A model generated the notes under the pieces. It was given only the letters and a program-made list of their open reading frames with translations, was not told the DNA's origin and did no database searches. 64,000 bases of DNA from Coriaria nepalensis (lineage: Eukaryota; Streptophyta; Magnoliopsida; Cucurbitales; Coriariaceae): NCBI GenBank assembly GCA_027186245.1, contig CP114497.1, positions 1,309,501 to 1,373,500 of the forward strand, given 5' to 3'. Made by a program: the position numbers and the translations under genes. Positions 36,701 to 50,970 of the stretch are shown in pieces; the stretch's first letter is position 1; each line of letters begins with the position of its first letter.

Positions 36701-39700
36701 TTAGTTGTAAACCATGTACTTAGGAGTTGCACTGAACTTTTGATATCCCTTGATGACTTTGTTAACTGCATCTAAGAAGTCTTTCTCAGTCACTGTTTTC
36801 CTTCGTGCACGGATAGCATACATTCCAGCTTCTGTGCATACACTCCTGATGTCAGCTCCTGAAAAAGGAAAAAATCCATCAAACTTTCAGCTAAACTTCA
36901 AGAAAAATAACATATCCATTTGAAGTCACAAAAGAGCCGGCCACAATTGAATAATTATTGAGGAATCAATCACACTGGAGTAGTGTTTACCAGTAGAGTT
37001 TGGGCAAAGCCTGGCCAAAAGTTCAAACCGAATGTCTCTTTCACAGTTCATAGTTCTTGTATGGATTTTAAAGATCTGTGTCCGACTCTCCAAGTCTGGA
37101 AGACCAAACTCAACTTTCCGATCCAACCGTCCAGGTCGTAGCAATGCTGGATCCAGCGTGTCAGGCCTACAGGGAAGAAGAAATAAGTAATAAAAGTGTG
37201 GAGGGTAAGAAAATGAGATAGACTATTTAAAAAAGAAAATGCAAGTAACCAACCTATTTGTAGCCATTAGAACTTTGATGTTTCCACGAGCATCAAATCC
37301 ATCAAGCTGATTCACAATTTCAAGCATGGTCCGCTGAACCTCATTGTCTCCACCAACACCATCATCAAAACGGGCCCCTCCAATGGCATCAACTTCATCA
37401 AAGAACACAATACAAGCTTTCTTGGAACGAGCCATCTGCAAGATGTGAAATCAAGGGATACTTATAGGTCTCAGAACCAAAATGCATAATTTTTCTTGAC
37501 AGACTTTAAACCACCAAATATTTAGTAACTGGTAACCTGGAATAGTTCCCTGACCATACGAGCTCCTTCACCAACATATTTCTGAACAAGCTCACTCCCA
37601 ATAACACGGATGAAACAAGCATCAGTTCTATTAGCCACAGCTCTAGCTAGAAGTGTCTTACCAGTTCCAGGAGGACCATAGCAAAGAACTCCTTTAGGGG
37701 GATCAATTCCAAGTTTCACAAATTTCTCTGGATGAAGCATGGGCAACTCCACAACCTTAACAAATATGGGACAGCATTAGACATAATACAGTCACAAAGT
37801 ATACCTCCTGAATATCCTATATATAGCATGTAAATGGTTGTGGTATGCACCTCTCTCATCTTCTCAATCTGTTCCTTGCACCCACCCACATCATTATATG
37901 TAACATCAGGTTTCTCTTCAACTGTCATCATGGTCACACTAGGATCAATTTTTGGTGGCAATGGGATTTGAATCTGATATTTATTCCGATCAACCCTGAA
38001 ATGACAGAACAAATGTCAAACTTGTATCAAAACTTTAATGTGATAGACAACTGCAAAACACACTAAGGTTTCATGTAACAGATTGTTGTTTAGAGGATAC
38101 TATCCATGTCATGGATAAAAGAAAAGGTCCCCAAAAGTGCACCATCATAGATTTTAAAGGCATAGCCACATTAAAACTACCGAAAAGAATACAAAATCCT
38201 ACTGAGAGATAAATAATTTATGAGAACCACAGTGATGAGACATTATCAAATGTAAGATATTAAAGTGAATTTTTCTCAGTCAATCTGTGAAACCTACCCC
38301 ACACGCATCCCTTCTTCTATGTCAGTTGGTGAAACTTTGTCGCCAAGCCCTACAACAAACTGCCAGAAAAAAATACAGAAATTACATCAGATACCTACCA
38401 CAAGTTTGAAATGACAAGCAGGCATTGATTTAAAACTCCATTTGTTTGACATGGTATTATTGGTAAATTAGAAAAGAAAGAAAAAGAAAGTTATAAGAGT
38501 CAACACTAGACTGTCATGATGACCAAACTATCCAACTGCCTCAAGCAACTCAGAGAGTAAGTCATCAAAATACTGATAATAAGGAGGTACGGAATTAGCA
38601 CCATTTTAGTTTCAGAAGAAATCACGAATCAAGGACAGAAATTCAATATATGGAACAAAAAAGGGTTAGCATCACTATAATTTATGTAAAAGGGTCTAGA
38701 TATTAACCACACCTTTGCAATTTGCTTGACATTTATCACATATTTTGCATCTTCAGAATTAGGATTGATTATCTTTGTGCACCTTGCTACCTAGTTAACA
38801 GAAAAAATAACTGCATCAGAATTTGTGATGTAAGAATAATTACATCACATTACTACACACAGCATAACCCCTGAACATCCCACACCTGCAGAGGCTGCTC
38901 CTCCTGCATCATCTGCTTATCAGAAACAAGGTCCCATTGGCTAGGTGCAGCTAAACCAGTGTCAGACTCCTTGATACCTATTGCAAGTTAGATTTGATTT
39001 TTTAAGTCAAAAGAGAGGGAGAGAGGGAGTGAGAGAGAAGCAGAAAGCATAGGAATTTAATGGGGAAAATACAGAAATTAGCCAACATGAAACACATGAA
39101 AAAAAACTAAAACCGTACATTGATCGTGTACTGACAAGCGATGAACAACCCATTTTACATAGTGATCTTGGCTTCTTCTCAAAGTTTGTGAAACAACATA
39201 GAAAGAGTTACCCAGTGACTATGAGAGAATATTGAAAACTAGGTATATTCAGAAATACTCGTTCAAAAGGGGTAGAAAATAAATTTAGGGGTGATCCACC
39301 AAGTTTATAACCTATAAAACCATCTATTTACAAGAAAATATGCTGCCACAGAAAATATTATATAATCAATGAATGCATACCACATAAATCGTTGACCTTC
39401 TTAGCCATGTCCTTGATTTCCTTCTCCACTTTCTTAATACCTGTAGAATAAGGTCCTAATCCCTGCACAAATGTCAAAAGAAGAAACACATACTACGGAT
39501 TAGATAGCAACTCTGAATACCAAAAAACCCATCACTACAGGAAGAATAACTAATCCCAGTAAAGTAAGCCGCCTCAGAAACTCCATTTTAAGGGATGCCA
39601 ATCAAGAAAAACCAAAAAGGACTCCCTATCCTAAATATATGTACAACTGAAACAATCTCTCGTGTTATCCATTCTCTGCACAAAAGTGCTTCTACTTCTG

Positions 39701-40215
39701 GGGTATGAAAAGTAGCTCATGAAACTTATTTAAATTGCGCAAAAATGTGATTATTGAGTAAAAAAAAAACCTACTTCGCATAACCAACGGCACAGCCGCC
39801 GCTTAAGAGCTCGCCGTAATCACGAAAAGATTTAAGATCCATCCAGTAAAGTAGAAAACACTGGGGTAATTTCTATTGAAGTCTAAATCTTGCTAACTAT
39901 TCCCTCGATTCTGCTTTACAAACTTCATCAGATTTCCAAGCTAAATTCTTTCTTTTCTAATTTTAGGTAGTAGAAATGACAATTGCAGACCACGTTTTGA
40001 TACCACAGGCACTACAAAACCAATACGATCGTATCTACGATTCATAAAAGTAAGCACAGGGGAAAGTGAAAATGTCTAGGGTTTGTAAAAAGCAAGGAAA
40101 TGACGAAGTTTGGTAAGAGAGAATATACATAGGTCTTGAGAAGAGCTATATCGTCTTCGTCAAGAGGACGCGGATTCTTCTCGTCCTTGACCTCATCCTC
40201 CGGCTCCGGCGCCAT
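36701..40215 (-). CDS. RPT1A: 26S proteasome regulatory AAA-ATPase subunit RPT1
   Basis: One of six ATPases in the 19S base ring that unfold substrates and open the 20S gate. Ten exons give 426 residues, the usual plant length: 40215-40129, 39462-39381, 38977-38886, 38790-38713, 38359-38298, 37995-37851, 37755-37537, 37435-37254, 37166-36991, 36858-36701. The N terminus [20 protein letters not shown] leads into a coiled coil ([18 protein letters not shown]), then the OB-fold region. Walker A GPPGTGKT is at 209-216, Walker [11 protein letters not shown] has Asp268-Glu269, and the second region of homology includes [15 protein letters not shown]. The C terminus is PKYMVYN. All splice sites and phases agree. 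It stands divergently to RAD23, whose product delivers substrates to the proteasome. Confidence 0.96.
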
Positions 40216-41888
40216 TAGATTCTGACTTTACTTTTGGATTCGGAAAATTCTTCTACTTCCTCGAGCTCCGACGATAAATTTCTTGCTCGTAAAGACTACT
40301 GAATTTCTGAATCTCAGTGTCGCTTTAGCCTTCGTACAAATGAAGCGATGTCGTATTCACCGTCTAGATGTCGTTTTGATTGCAAATGGGTAACAAGCTA
40401 TTCCCCGGCCCAGTTGATTTTGTTGGACTGGACATTTTCTTAAACAGGCTTTTAATCTGGGCCGACCCAAACAAAACTAAAATCATACACACACTAAAAT
40501 AACGGTTTTTTTTCTTCGCCAATAAGCCCGTAACGGTTAGAGAACCCGTAAGAAGAAAGTATTATTTAGGACTGCGTATCCAGCGGTTATCCACATATTT
40601 AAAAATTTTATTTATTAACATATGTCCACTTTATTTTACCGAGCGGTTACGGTGGTTATTTATCTGCTCATCTGTCTTTTTAATTTACTCATAAATTATA
40701 AATTTATAATCATAATTTTTATTTTACTTTACGGATTGATAGAGATTTTAATTATTCAAAATTTAATCCCGTAGAGTAAATTATAAATTATAACTATTTT
40801 ATTTTTCAGGTCAATAGAGTTTTTGACCTTTTTAGCTGTAGAGTAAATTAACAGTTATGATTAAAGACTAAATTTTAAATACCTCTTTTGTTTGTTTGTT
40901 TTTTTTTTTTTAAATTAAAATGGGCGAATATATATTATCCGTCAAATATCCGTCCAAGTATCTAGCAGATATTTATAATGGGACAGATATCTGAAAAATT
41001 AAAAATTTATCCATTATATCTACTCACCGGCAAGTGGATCGAACAGTTACCGTAGATACAAATATTTTTACACAACCCTACAACATTATTATCTAATTAA
41101 TCAATAATACATTTTAAGGATTTAAAAAAAAAAAAAACTAGTGATGAGTTTTGTTGGGGTGAATTTCGAAATAAGTAAAAGGCATGGGGGCAAACTAATG
41201 AGTTCTTATAGAGTTGTTGTTGGGTGGATTTTCTTGATCCAAGAAACTTAAGGTCGAATTGGATAAAGATCAAAACTTCGAATAAAAAATCTATTAATTT
41301 TGAGGATAATTTCAACCGTTACAACCGGTCATCATATAGTAAATTAATAAATAATAACCATTAAACCGTTATTCACAATAAAATCTTAAAAGCCGTTAAA
41401 TTAGCTCTTAAACGAAGAGCGGCATCCTTTGATTAAGCTTTTAATGTATCAATTGGGACATTCTCAAGTTAGAGCCTAAAATCTAAAGTACACACAATTT
41501 ATATATTTAATATTAAAATTAGATTTTTTTTTTCCCTTTCTGCTCAAAGCAAAGTGAGTTCTTCTATTTTTTTTTTTATTAAGAAAATTCCATTATTTTG
41601 ACGTCATAAATACGAGATTTGCTGTGTCACGCGTACGCACGTGCAAAGCTACTATTAATTTGGTTCGAAATGGAGAAAACAAAAATAAAATAAAATAAAA
41701 TCTCCCGTTTTCGCACAGGCGCACAGCAGACGCAGTCGTCTTGTTCCCTCCTTCTTCCTTCCCAACTCTCTATTTCTTTCGTTCTGTGGAGTTTTTCTAG
41801 GGTTTTCTCTCCTCCTCCTCTTTTCTCCCTAAGCCGAAGATTCGCGTTTGGATCCGTATCTTCGTATTCGGTCTGCTAATTTGCTAAC
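40216..41888. promoter_or_regulatory. Divergent intergenic region of RPT1 and RAD23
   Basis: The left ~150 bp is RPT1 leader and promoter; the right ~200 bp (C/T-rich, 41700-41880) is RAD23 promoter and leader, with CACGTG at 41639-41644 and GACGTCA-type ACGT sites near 41600. The middle holds AT-rich DNA and a possible hAT remnant. No other gene is seen. Confidence 0.5.
40567..41080. mobile_element. Possible hAT-like remnant
   Basis: The left end TAGGACTGCGTATCCAGCGG and the right end on the other strand TAGGGTTGTGTAAAAATATT resemble hAT ends; the inside has repeated GTTACCG/CGGTTA and ATCCG/CGGAT motifs. An 8-bp target duplication is not convincing, so this is tentative. Confidence 0.35.
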
Positions 41889-44800
41889 ATGAAGCTCACT
41901 GTAAAGACGCTCAAGGGAAGTCATTTCGAAATCAGGGTTCAGCCTAACGACACTGTGAGTATTTATTCTCCTCCTTAGTACGTAAGTTCATTCTTCGCGG
42001 GCTGTTTGGTTGGCTAGAAAAAACAACAAGGGGGAAAACTTTGATTTTGTTTTTGCGCTTTTGTTCTTTCTTAAATTTCGTTTGACGAATAGGGAATTTA
42101 TCGGACATTGGCTCAGTGATGACTGATGTGCTTGTTTGTGATAGCCTTTTCGTTTGGCTAGACTAAAATTTTCTTCTTTTATGGAAATAGGTTATGACTG
42201 TAAAGAAGAACATTGAAGATGTACAAGGAAAAGATAATTATCCTTGTGGTCAGCAGTTATTGATTCACAATGGGAAGGTCTTGAAAGATGAAACTACTCT
42301 GGCAGACAATAAGGTTTCTGAAGATGGCTTTCTTGTTGTCATGCTTAGCAAGGTATGGCGGCAGTTCTTCAGATTTAAAGGGGAAATGAGTTTTATATGG
42401 AAACCTTTAGCCAATTATGCGACACTGTTATTAGTGCATTTGTTTATTCGTTTTTAAATAAGTACGTATGAGTTACGATAAATTTAAGTATGTATCCGAT
42501 AACTCAACGAGAAATTTAAATAAGTATGCAACCGCCTAATCGGTAACTCAATGAGAAATTTCCTTACCTGCCCATGATTTTTACATGTAAATGAATATGA
42601 ATTTTTCTATCAATCAGTTTTTTGCTATTACAATCATTAGCCTACATTTTTGTAATACCAAAACGACCACCAAAAGTTTTCTCCTGTTATACCGTAACAT
42701 CTGAAGAATTTATGGATTAAGGCTTAACAGAGTGCCTTCATTTTCTTCTGTGGTATCCTGCTTCCATTCTATGTATTGACTTAATCTTAGTTCTCATTTT
42801 GTTTTTGTAGAGTAAAACCTTAGGCCCAGGAGGGTCCTCATCCTCTCAGGTATTCCTCTTATTTTTTTCTTAAATTCATTTTTACCTGGTCATCATCTTC
42901 TTATCCTGTGATTCTATATGAACTGCTTCTATTGTCATTGTATTACAGCCTGCTGTGACCCCATCTGCTGCTGCACCAATCTCTAGTTCAGTCCCTGCAC
43001 CAGAAGCTCCCCCAGCAGCACCGTGAGTCATTATCAGCATGTTATAAGTTTTTGGATTATCTTGTCCATCAATCTCATATACTCTCTTTTTTTCAGAGTT
43101 CCAAAGAGTGCTACTACATCAGAAGTGGCAGCAACAACCAAGTATGGGCTGTCTGTAGAACTTTCTCTACAGTTGTGTTTTTAAAGATTCCTAGCCAGTG
43201 CTTGTAGACCAATTATTAGCTATGAATTTGATGTATCGGCAACATGATGCAAAGAATAGTGGGTTAATAAGTTTAACGGCCTCATTGATGAATGTGCAAC
43301 ATTCTAGTACGTTTCTGTTATATGATGATACATTACTTTTTCCCATTCTGTAGTGTTCAAGCTGATACCTATGGTCAAGCTGCTTCAAATCTAGTTGCTG
43401 GTACTAATCTCGACCAGACTATTCAACAACTAATGGATATGGGTGGTGGCAACTGGGACAGAGAAACAGTTACTCGGGCACTACGAGCAGCTTATAACAA
43501 CCCAGAGCGAGCAGTGGATTACTTGTACTCGGTATGTCAAACTCACGCTCCTAAATTCTTTGGCCTAAAAAAAAATAAATAAATAAAAGATTTGAGTCAC
43601 TCACTATCTATCTATTACAGGGTATTCCAGTCACTACTGAAGTTGCCGTGCCAGTGGTGCAGTCAGCAGCAAGTCAGACTGCTGAAACAAACGTGGGCGC
43701 TGCTCCACCACTCTCTGGAGGACCTAACTCAGCACCCTTGAATTTGTTTCCTGAGGTGAAATTTTGGATACTTTATTAACTTCTATTACATTTACGGGTT
43801 TATTCACTTTCATATATATGCATTATTATTAATTACTTACTTCAGGAGACACCTTCCGGCGCTGTTGGTGGTGGCCTTGGTACCCTTGATTTCCTGAGAA
43901 ATAATACACAGGTGGGGGGTTTCTCTTTATATGTTGGAACATCTGCTTTAGTTATAACTAATTATATCTGGATTACCTCTACTTGAGAAGCTTAAATCTG
44001 TGGGATCATAACTTGGTATGACCTTTCTGGTAGCCTTTTCTCCAGATATAATATTTTGGCATTGTTTATGGGTAACTACAAAAATCTGGAAATTTGTTGT
44101 ATGTGAATGCTTGATATATCTTGCAGAATCACTCTTACATTGTGTATTTGTATGTGCCAAATATTGATTTAGGCACAACTATATGTAAAATACTAATAAG
44201 TCATTGTTCCTTGTACTCTTTGTGCACATTTTAGTTTCAAACATTGCGGTCAATGGTGCAATCAAATCCACAGATATTGCAGGTCTGCAATCTGCCCTTC
44301 TGTTTCATTTATGTTAATATCCCATGCCTCTTCTCTCGTAAGAGTTAAAAGTTGATTCTTTGGTTGCAGCCCATGCTTCAAGAGCTTGGAAAGCAAAATC
44401 CACAGCTTTTGAGACTAATTCAGGATCACCATGCGGAGTTTCTTCAGTTAATTAATGAACCTGTCGATGGTTCCGAAGGGTGTGTTCTGATTTATTTTTG
44501 CAAGTGAATTCTTCCATTTTTCTGGCCAAGTTGTTAGCGATTCAAGAGTATTGGTAAATGTTGAGAGAATGAGAGAGTAATACTTAGTGATGAACTTATG
44601 AGAGAGATGTGCCATGAGAAAGACATGGCTAGTAGGTTTCCTTCTACTCAAATCATATCATCTCATCTCATCTCATCATACAGTAACATGCTAAATGGGA
44701 CAAATTCTCTTCCTTGCAGGGATTTATTTGATCAAGCTGAACAAGACATGCCTCATGCTATCAACGTTACACCAGCTGAACAGGAAGCTATAGAACGAGT

Positions 44801-45027
44801 TTGCATCTCTTCTCTATCCCTAATCTATTCCTAATCTATTACTCACCAACATAATTCAATTATTCTGCTTCTTTAATGCTTACTTCATTATCTTTATCTT
44901 TCCGTTTCAGCTCGAGGCTATGGGGTTTGATAGAGCTCTAGTAATTGAAGCATTCTTGGCTTGTGATCGCAATGAGGAACTGGCAGCTAACTATCTATTG
45001 GAGAATACTGGAGATTTTGAGGATTGA
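41889..45027 (+). CDS. RAD23: Ubiquitin receptor RAD23
   Basis: A UBL-UBA shuttle that carries ubiquitinated proteins to the proteasome and supports nucleotide excision repair with XPC/RAD4. Twelve exons: 41889-41954, 42191-42352, 42811-42849, 42949-43022, 43097-43141, 43354-43531, 43621-43755, 43846-43911, 44235-44282, 44370-44479, 44720-44798, 44911-45027; 372 residues. Order: ubiquitin-like domain ([32 protein letters not shown], 1-76), Ala/Pro/Ser linker, UBA1 ([20 protein letters not shown]), XPC-binding domain ([32 protein letters not shown]) and UBA2 at the end ([30 protein letters not shown]). All phases agree. It resembles the longer RAD23 forms; which of the A-D paralogues it is cannot be fixed without a tree. 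Confidence 0.95.
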
Positions 45028-45620
45028 ATGGCGAATCCAACATTAACCCAAGTTAATTTATAGATTTGGTTTCTAATCTCGATCCGGACCTCAGTCCTTG
45101 TTGGCGACATTCGCATTGCTTTTGTAGTTTAATAATTATGAAAATTCTGTGAAAAGTATAGGATGTTTTGGTAAGAATATTCAACTCTTGATACTGTCAA
45201 GGATAGTTGCATTCAACTCCATTAATTGCTAAGAAATTATAAGGAATCCATGTTTAAACATTCAAGAAGTTCTTTTGTTTATACGCTTAGGGCTAAGATA
45301 TTTATTATTTTGCGAGAATTTCTTCCGCCTAAAATACAAGCCGAGTTCAATACAAACATCAGTTACAAACTCCGAGTTCGATATAAATTACGAAAAGGGG
45401 TCTAGATGGTTAAATTACAAAGAGGAATTTAGATCGTACTCATACTTAATCTCATCATTGAACGACAACATGTTTTCCCCCAACATATTTAAGACGGTTT
45501 AGTCCATTATCAAAGCGAGGCAAGCCACTCTTTTATAGAGTAAATCCCAAAACAGCACCAAATAACACGCCTAGTACCACTTGGTAGATATTAACATTCA
45601 TTCATTCCCATTTTGGGCAC

Positions 45621-47590
45621 TCAGAATTCCCTTTCCGGGAACAGAATAGGGGCAACCAAAGACCAGAGATAAAGTCCAGCCGTGGCCCACCCAGTTATGA
45701 TTCGGACCCACACAGACGGCCACCCCACATCAACCAACCTGCCACTCTCCCCAACAGAAGTTGACCATCCAGTCAGAAGCATCGCTGAGTACATGCTGGC
45801 AAGAGAGAAGATGATGTGGAAGAAGGAATAGGAATAAGAGACTGGTTTATTAGTCTTCTCTTTCTCTTCCTCCCCTTCCGCCTTACTGTCCAATGGAAGT
45901 AAAGGCTTCCCTGCACCTCCACCCAAAAAAAAACAAAAACAAAAGACAAAAAGAAGATCAAAAACTCCAAAAAAGAAAAAAAAAATGGCATATATGGTAA
46001 TGCAATGTTTCCCAACATACTAAATAGTTTAAAACATGTGTGTCTAGTTTCTTACCTGCCCTAGGAGAACTAGGAGGGGAAAGAAGAGTCGTAGATGATC
46101 CAGCACGAACAGCAGAATACACAACTGATAGAACAGTTGTAATAAGACCAAGGGAAAGAGTACCGGTGGACACAGCTTTGGAATGGCTGTGAAGACCATT
46201 GCACTCGTAATCCCTTGGTTCACTAGCAAGTCCACTGTAGCAAAGATATGCACAGTACAAAGAGATAACAGAAGCAGGCAAGATGCTGCCATTAACCTGT
46301 TTGGAGCAAACATGATGAAGCTTACAGTAAGGAAATTATCACGGGTGCAAGGAGAGGAGTAAATTGTATGATAAGGAGGTAAATAGGAAACTTACAGCAG
46401 GGTGAAGAGCAACTATGGCGAAAAGGAAAGCAAAAATCAGGGTCATGACAATAAAGAAGGTGTTGAGCCCACAATCTTGTCCGGAGGGGGTGAACCAGTG
46501 GAAGAGAAGGCCAGAGAAAGCGAATGTTGCAATATAACAGAAGATTGAAACGACAAATAAAGCAATGTACCTATACAGAAAAGATGGATGTAAAAGGTAG
46601 TTAAGAGCTGTAATATATAGAATGCGTAGTGTAAGTAGCAAAGAGACTAACCAGAACCGCTCATCATAACCAACCCATTTGTCATTCCATCCATGAACAA
46701 AATCCAACAGAAGCACAACTTGAACAAGAAGAAACAATCCGGAGCCAAATTTTGATATGGACTCTGCAGATTTTAAATCAACGAAAAGTTAATAAAATGA
46801 AGGTTATATAGAATCATCTAATATGGATGGAGAGGTTTTCCTTACCATAAAAGCTAATGACCTCATTTGGAAGGAAAAACATCAAAATCACCAAAAGACA
46901 CCAGCTTATAACTTTCATCATCCATCCCCCATGATGAATACTGTCACGAGGATCCTTTTGATTCTTCACACCAACCATCAGTATTGATAAAATTGTGAAA
47001 AAGAGAAAATTTCCCAAGCTAACACGCAAGACTGCGTCTGTTTCGAACCATTCTCTGTTTGGCGTCTTGTGGAAAGTATTAATCCCTGCAATTCAACGAC
47101 ATAACAAGATTAGCTATGTATACCAACCAATGCCACTAGATTCACATATCTAACCGGAGGTTGAAAACTAACTATTTGCTTAAAATTAAAAAATAAAAAT
47201 AAAACCTGTGCTACTATTACTATAAACAGCTACAGATAATCAGCAGTTTGCTTCACCTCCATATTGGATATTAAGCCTAGAAAGATTACTTTTGAGATGG
47301 CTGATATCTGCTGTTCTTAAGTTAAGTTCTTCCTTAACAGGAACCGACAAAAATAAAAAATAAATAAACCATAAAGAATTTATAGGCAGAGTTATATAAC
47401 ACTCACAAGGAATCTTCTCCATAAGAGGAGCAGCAACTTCGCGTAAGATCCATGAAACAATGAGAGAAAGTCCAAAGAGGCCGCAATAGGCAATCCTTGC
47501 AGATCTTCGGCTTATACCCGATACTACAGTCCGACATGCATCACATGCACAAGCCGCACAGCAAGAAGCAAGGCAAGAAGCTGCCCACAT
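45621..47590 (-). CDS. SERINC/TMS1 family membrane protein
   Basis: Serine-incorporator family, multi-pass proteins of endomembranes and plasma membrane; the family has been tied to serine-derived lipids, but the plant role is not settled. Six exons, 47590-47407, 47085-46846, 46763-46652, 46570-46396, 46296-46056 and 45910-45621, give 413 residues. The start MWAASCLASCCAACACDACR is the Cys-rich family N terminus. About ten hydrophobic helices follow, with family blocks NREWFETDAVLRVSLGN, PNEVISFYESISKFGSG, FCYIATFAFSGLLFHWF, LPASVISLYCAYLCYSGLAS and the C-terminal GWATAGLYLWSLVAPILFP. Exon 1 joins exon 2 through a split Trp codon (PW|INTF). Convergent with RAD23; 3' ends are about 590 bp apart. 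Confidence 0.95.
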
Positions 47591-50372
47591 CTTTCGTTCT
47601 TCACAAACTCAACCAATTTAAGTCCTGAAATTGAAGAATTGGGATTAGTCACGATCATGGTACTTAATAACAATAAAAGATCAACAACTTGAAAAAAAAA
47701 AAGAAGCACAAATTATGAGGGAAACAAACCCTACAATTGCACTTCAAAAACCTAGGTCTTCACCACACTTAAATTGGACAATCAAATTCCGTAATTCCGA
47801 TCGTCTAATCGAAGATGAAATCACCCATGTACCAAATCACCCGCATGAAATATTACTAATTATGTTCTAAATTGAAAAATAATTTCCCCAATTAACATAG
47901 AGAGGGTATAAACCCTAAACATGCGGTCAGCTAGTGCAATTAACTCAAACCATAAAACCTAAATAAATAAATAAAAACCGGTTGCTTAGAAATGAAGGAA
48001 ATGAACAAGGATTAATCAACAGCTGATTAATGGAGAATCATATTTACCTTGGAGGAGGTGGAAGAAAAGATCAAATTGGAGGGAGAAGTCACCGAAAAAG
48101 TTGATAGAAAGAAAAATCTAGATAGAGAACAGAAAAGAAGACCCCAATTGCTTGGCAGTTGGTTTTCTTTTTTTTTTCTTTTTCTTTTATATGTCTTTTT
48201 TATTTTATTTCATTATTTATTATTTATTCCTTATTTCACTTTTCCGTCAGAAAATGCTAAAATTACTTAGCTTATTATTATTATTTTTTTATTATAAGAG
48301 TTAATATTTTAAATATATATATATATATATTGTAACCATAATTTAAATAATATAAATAAAGTATGTATTATACTTGGTTAGCTATTTTTTATTTTAAATA
48401 TAAAAAAGTTAAAGTGATTATTTTATAATTTTAAATTCAATAATTGAATAGAGAATTAAATGTATATTTATTTATAAAGAATCAGATTTAAATATTTTAA
48501 AATATTCAAGTTAGTTAAATATCTATATTAATTATATTTTTTAATAATATAAATAATTTTTGTAAAAAAAAAAAAAAGCCATATCAATTTTGTTATATTT
48601 AACTTTAAGTTTTCCTTTACTAAAGTTATTTTTCAAATTTAAAGAATCTATTTAATAAAATTAAATTTATTTTAATATTATTTTCTCTTTCTCATTAATA
48701 TTTTTATTAAAAATAATAATAATAAATGAAAAGAAAAGAAAAAAAAGAATGTTCTATCTCTCATTAATTATTTCATTAAAAAATAATAAAAATAAAATAA
48801 AATATAGTATTTAATTAATTAATTCAAAAAATAGAATAAAAAAACTTAATGTAAAATTATCTGAAAAATTATTAATTAAATAATAATATTAATTAAAATT
48901 AAATAAAATTTAAAGAACTTAAAAAAAAAAAAAACTAATATGAATGCTTTTAATGCGATAATTAAATAATCGAATATGATTTATTTTCTTAACAAATTTT
49001 ATTTATATTTTTCAAATTTTAGTTAATATGTAATTTTAAAAATGGAAGATAAAATTATTTATTTAATCTAATCTTTTGTGAAAATTATATTGAAAATAAA
49101 AAAAAAAAGTTACCACTACGAGCAAGACCCTAAATTAACTCAAGCTTTAGTGAGTAAAAATTACTAGTTTTAGTTTTTTTTTTTTACTATTTTTGTGTGG
49201 AGTGTTTAAAAAATAATGTTATTTATAAATAGAAATATACTTTAAATATATTTATATAAATAAAAGGTAATTAAAATATTAAATAAATAATAAACAATTT
49301 TAAAAATTAATTAATTGATTAAATATTAGATTTTTTTTAATACCAAATACCTAACATTACTTATCATATTACTCGGACGGTATATGGATCATTGTTTTCC
49401 CTTCGAGAAGCCCAAAAGACCTCGTCCAGAGAGTCAAAGCCTGGCCCTTAGCATCCTACAAGAGTCGCTTAATACCTGAATGATAATAGGATTCCCACTA
49501 TTTCATTCATCTGGTAGTCTACGCTCTTTCCCCTTCACCTCTCTCTCTCTCCCTGAAAAAACCAGACGCATACAGGGCGGTGAGAGGAGGAGCACATTCT
49601 AAGCACAATACTCGAGGGGGAGAGGGAAAAGGCGAAGAAATCATCACCACCATCAGTTTCTGTATCCGATCCAATCCTCGGATCATTCTTTTTCCTCCGC
49701 TGTAAGTTTCTCTCTCTTGATTTACATTTCAGATCTGAGGTACTGAATCTGTTGTGAACAAATAGTTCTTTTCATTTTCTGATCTTCTTCTTCTTCTTCT
49801 TCCTCCTGGGATGGTTTTTCTCTTATATGGCTTTGAATCTTATGACATATGCTTAAGATCTGGATGCGTTTGTGCACGTATTTTGTTTGATTGCAGCTGA
49901 TTCTGACTTAGTTGAAGACTTGGATCTTCTAGTCCACATGCATGTTAAGCATCTCGTGATTTGATAGATTGATTGAATTTGATAGAACTAGGTGCTAAAT
50001 CATATCTGTTGTTGCTGCTACTAATTGATTAAGACATTTCTTTAGCCTGAATGTAATGCAAACGAGACACTAGGTTGTTTGATTCAAATTTACTCATCTT
50101 GCTTAATTAACTTAAACGACTTAAAATACATCAGATAGGATGTCACTAACATATCAGATGTGGGTATAAATATGATCTGACAACATGGCTTGATTTCATT
50201 GATTGGAGTAAAATACTCCTATGGTATGCAATAATTTCTCCGAAATTACATGCTATTTCCTTGTAATTTTGAAAATGGTTTTAAAAAAAAAATTACAAAT
50301 TTTTTTAATGCAGAAGCAATTACACCTATACAATTTTGTTTTCATGTGAACCAATAGGTCGATTCAGACGAG
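47591..50372. other. SERINC upstream, AT-rich spacer, and leader of the small membrane protein
   Basis: 47591-48170 is SERINC leader and promoter. 48280-49370 is extremely AT-rich with runs of TAATTA/AAATAA and a (TA)n at 48316-48331; no gene is seen. From about 49500 a C/T-rich transcribed-leader-like stretch begins. A good donor (CCGCT|GTAAGT) at 49702 and acceptor at 50357 define a likely 656-bp intron in the 5' UTR of the next gene. Confidence 0.55.
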
Positions 50373-50648
50373 ATGGTTCTAGACGGCATCCTATCTTCTC
50401 CTCATGTTAGGTCCCCATCACTCCGGAAGTTTAACGAGTTGAGTAGTTGGTCAACTCTGGTTCAAAGGCATCGCTTCCTTTTAACAGCAATGGCACTTCT
50501 GGCTTTCCTTTGCACTATCTATCTTTACTTTGCCGTCACATTGGGTGGGGCTGCCACCTGCCCTGGGATGACCAGAGCAGAGCAAGCTCTGTGTCGTCTC
50601 GACTATGCCAAGGCTCATGTTGGTAGAGGTAAACTGAAAATTCTTTGA
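50373..50648 (+). CDS. Small single-pass membrane protein, conserved plant unknown
   Basis: 91 residues in one exon. The N-terminal half is basic and Ser-rich (SSPHVRSPSLRKFNELSSW), followed by one strong transmembrane helix (FLLTAMALLAFLCTIYLYFA, ~35-54) and a short Cys-containing tail (CPGMTRAEQALCRL) ending GKLKIL. I remember related plant proteins next to SERINC genes in Arabidopsis (At1g16170 and At1g79660, labelled ephrin-A3 protein by automatic annotation, which is surely a misnomer). Function is unknown. A predicted 5' UTR intron precedes the ATG. A GT after the GRG codons could act as a donor, but reading through gives the family-like C terminus. Confidence 0.75.
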   Translation: MVLDGILSSPHVRSPSLRKFNELSSWSTLVQRHRFLLTAMALLAFLCTIYLYFAVTLGGAATCPGMTRAEQALCRLDYAKAHVGRGKLKIL

Positions 50649-50970
50649 TTTGTGAGAAATCGTGCTTCATAATTTGAACCTTATTCATATAATATAGAAG
50701 GTTATGTTTTATACTAGAAGAACTTGGGTGTTCAGTCATATATGTTGAAGATGTGTAACAAAAGTTATTATTAATTCTTTTTTTTCATAGTTTTGTATTA
50801 TATTTATTGTATTGAGGATGTATAACGGAGGCCCCGAATTGTTAATTTGAACAGTACTATTATTCTCTTATGAGATGGTATAGATTCCCGTAAACACGGT
50901 CTATTAAAAAGATATTGACCATGGCTTATTCTCGCCTGCCAAGTGTAATTACTACGGGTGTAATCTAGAA
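50649..50970. other. 3' region of the small membrane protein gene
   Basis: Probable 3' UTR and AT-rich DNA; nothing else recognised. Confidence 0.4.
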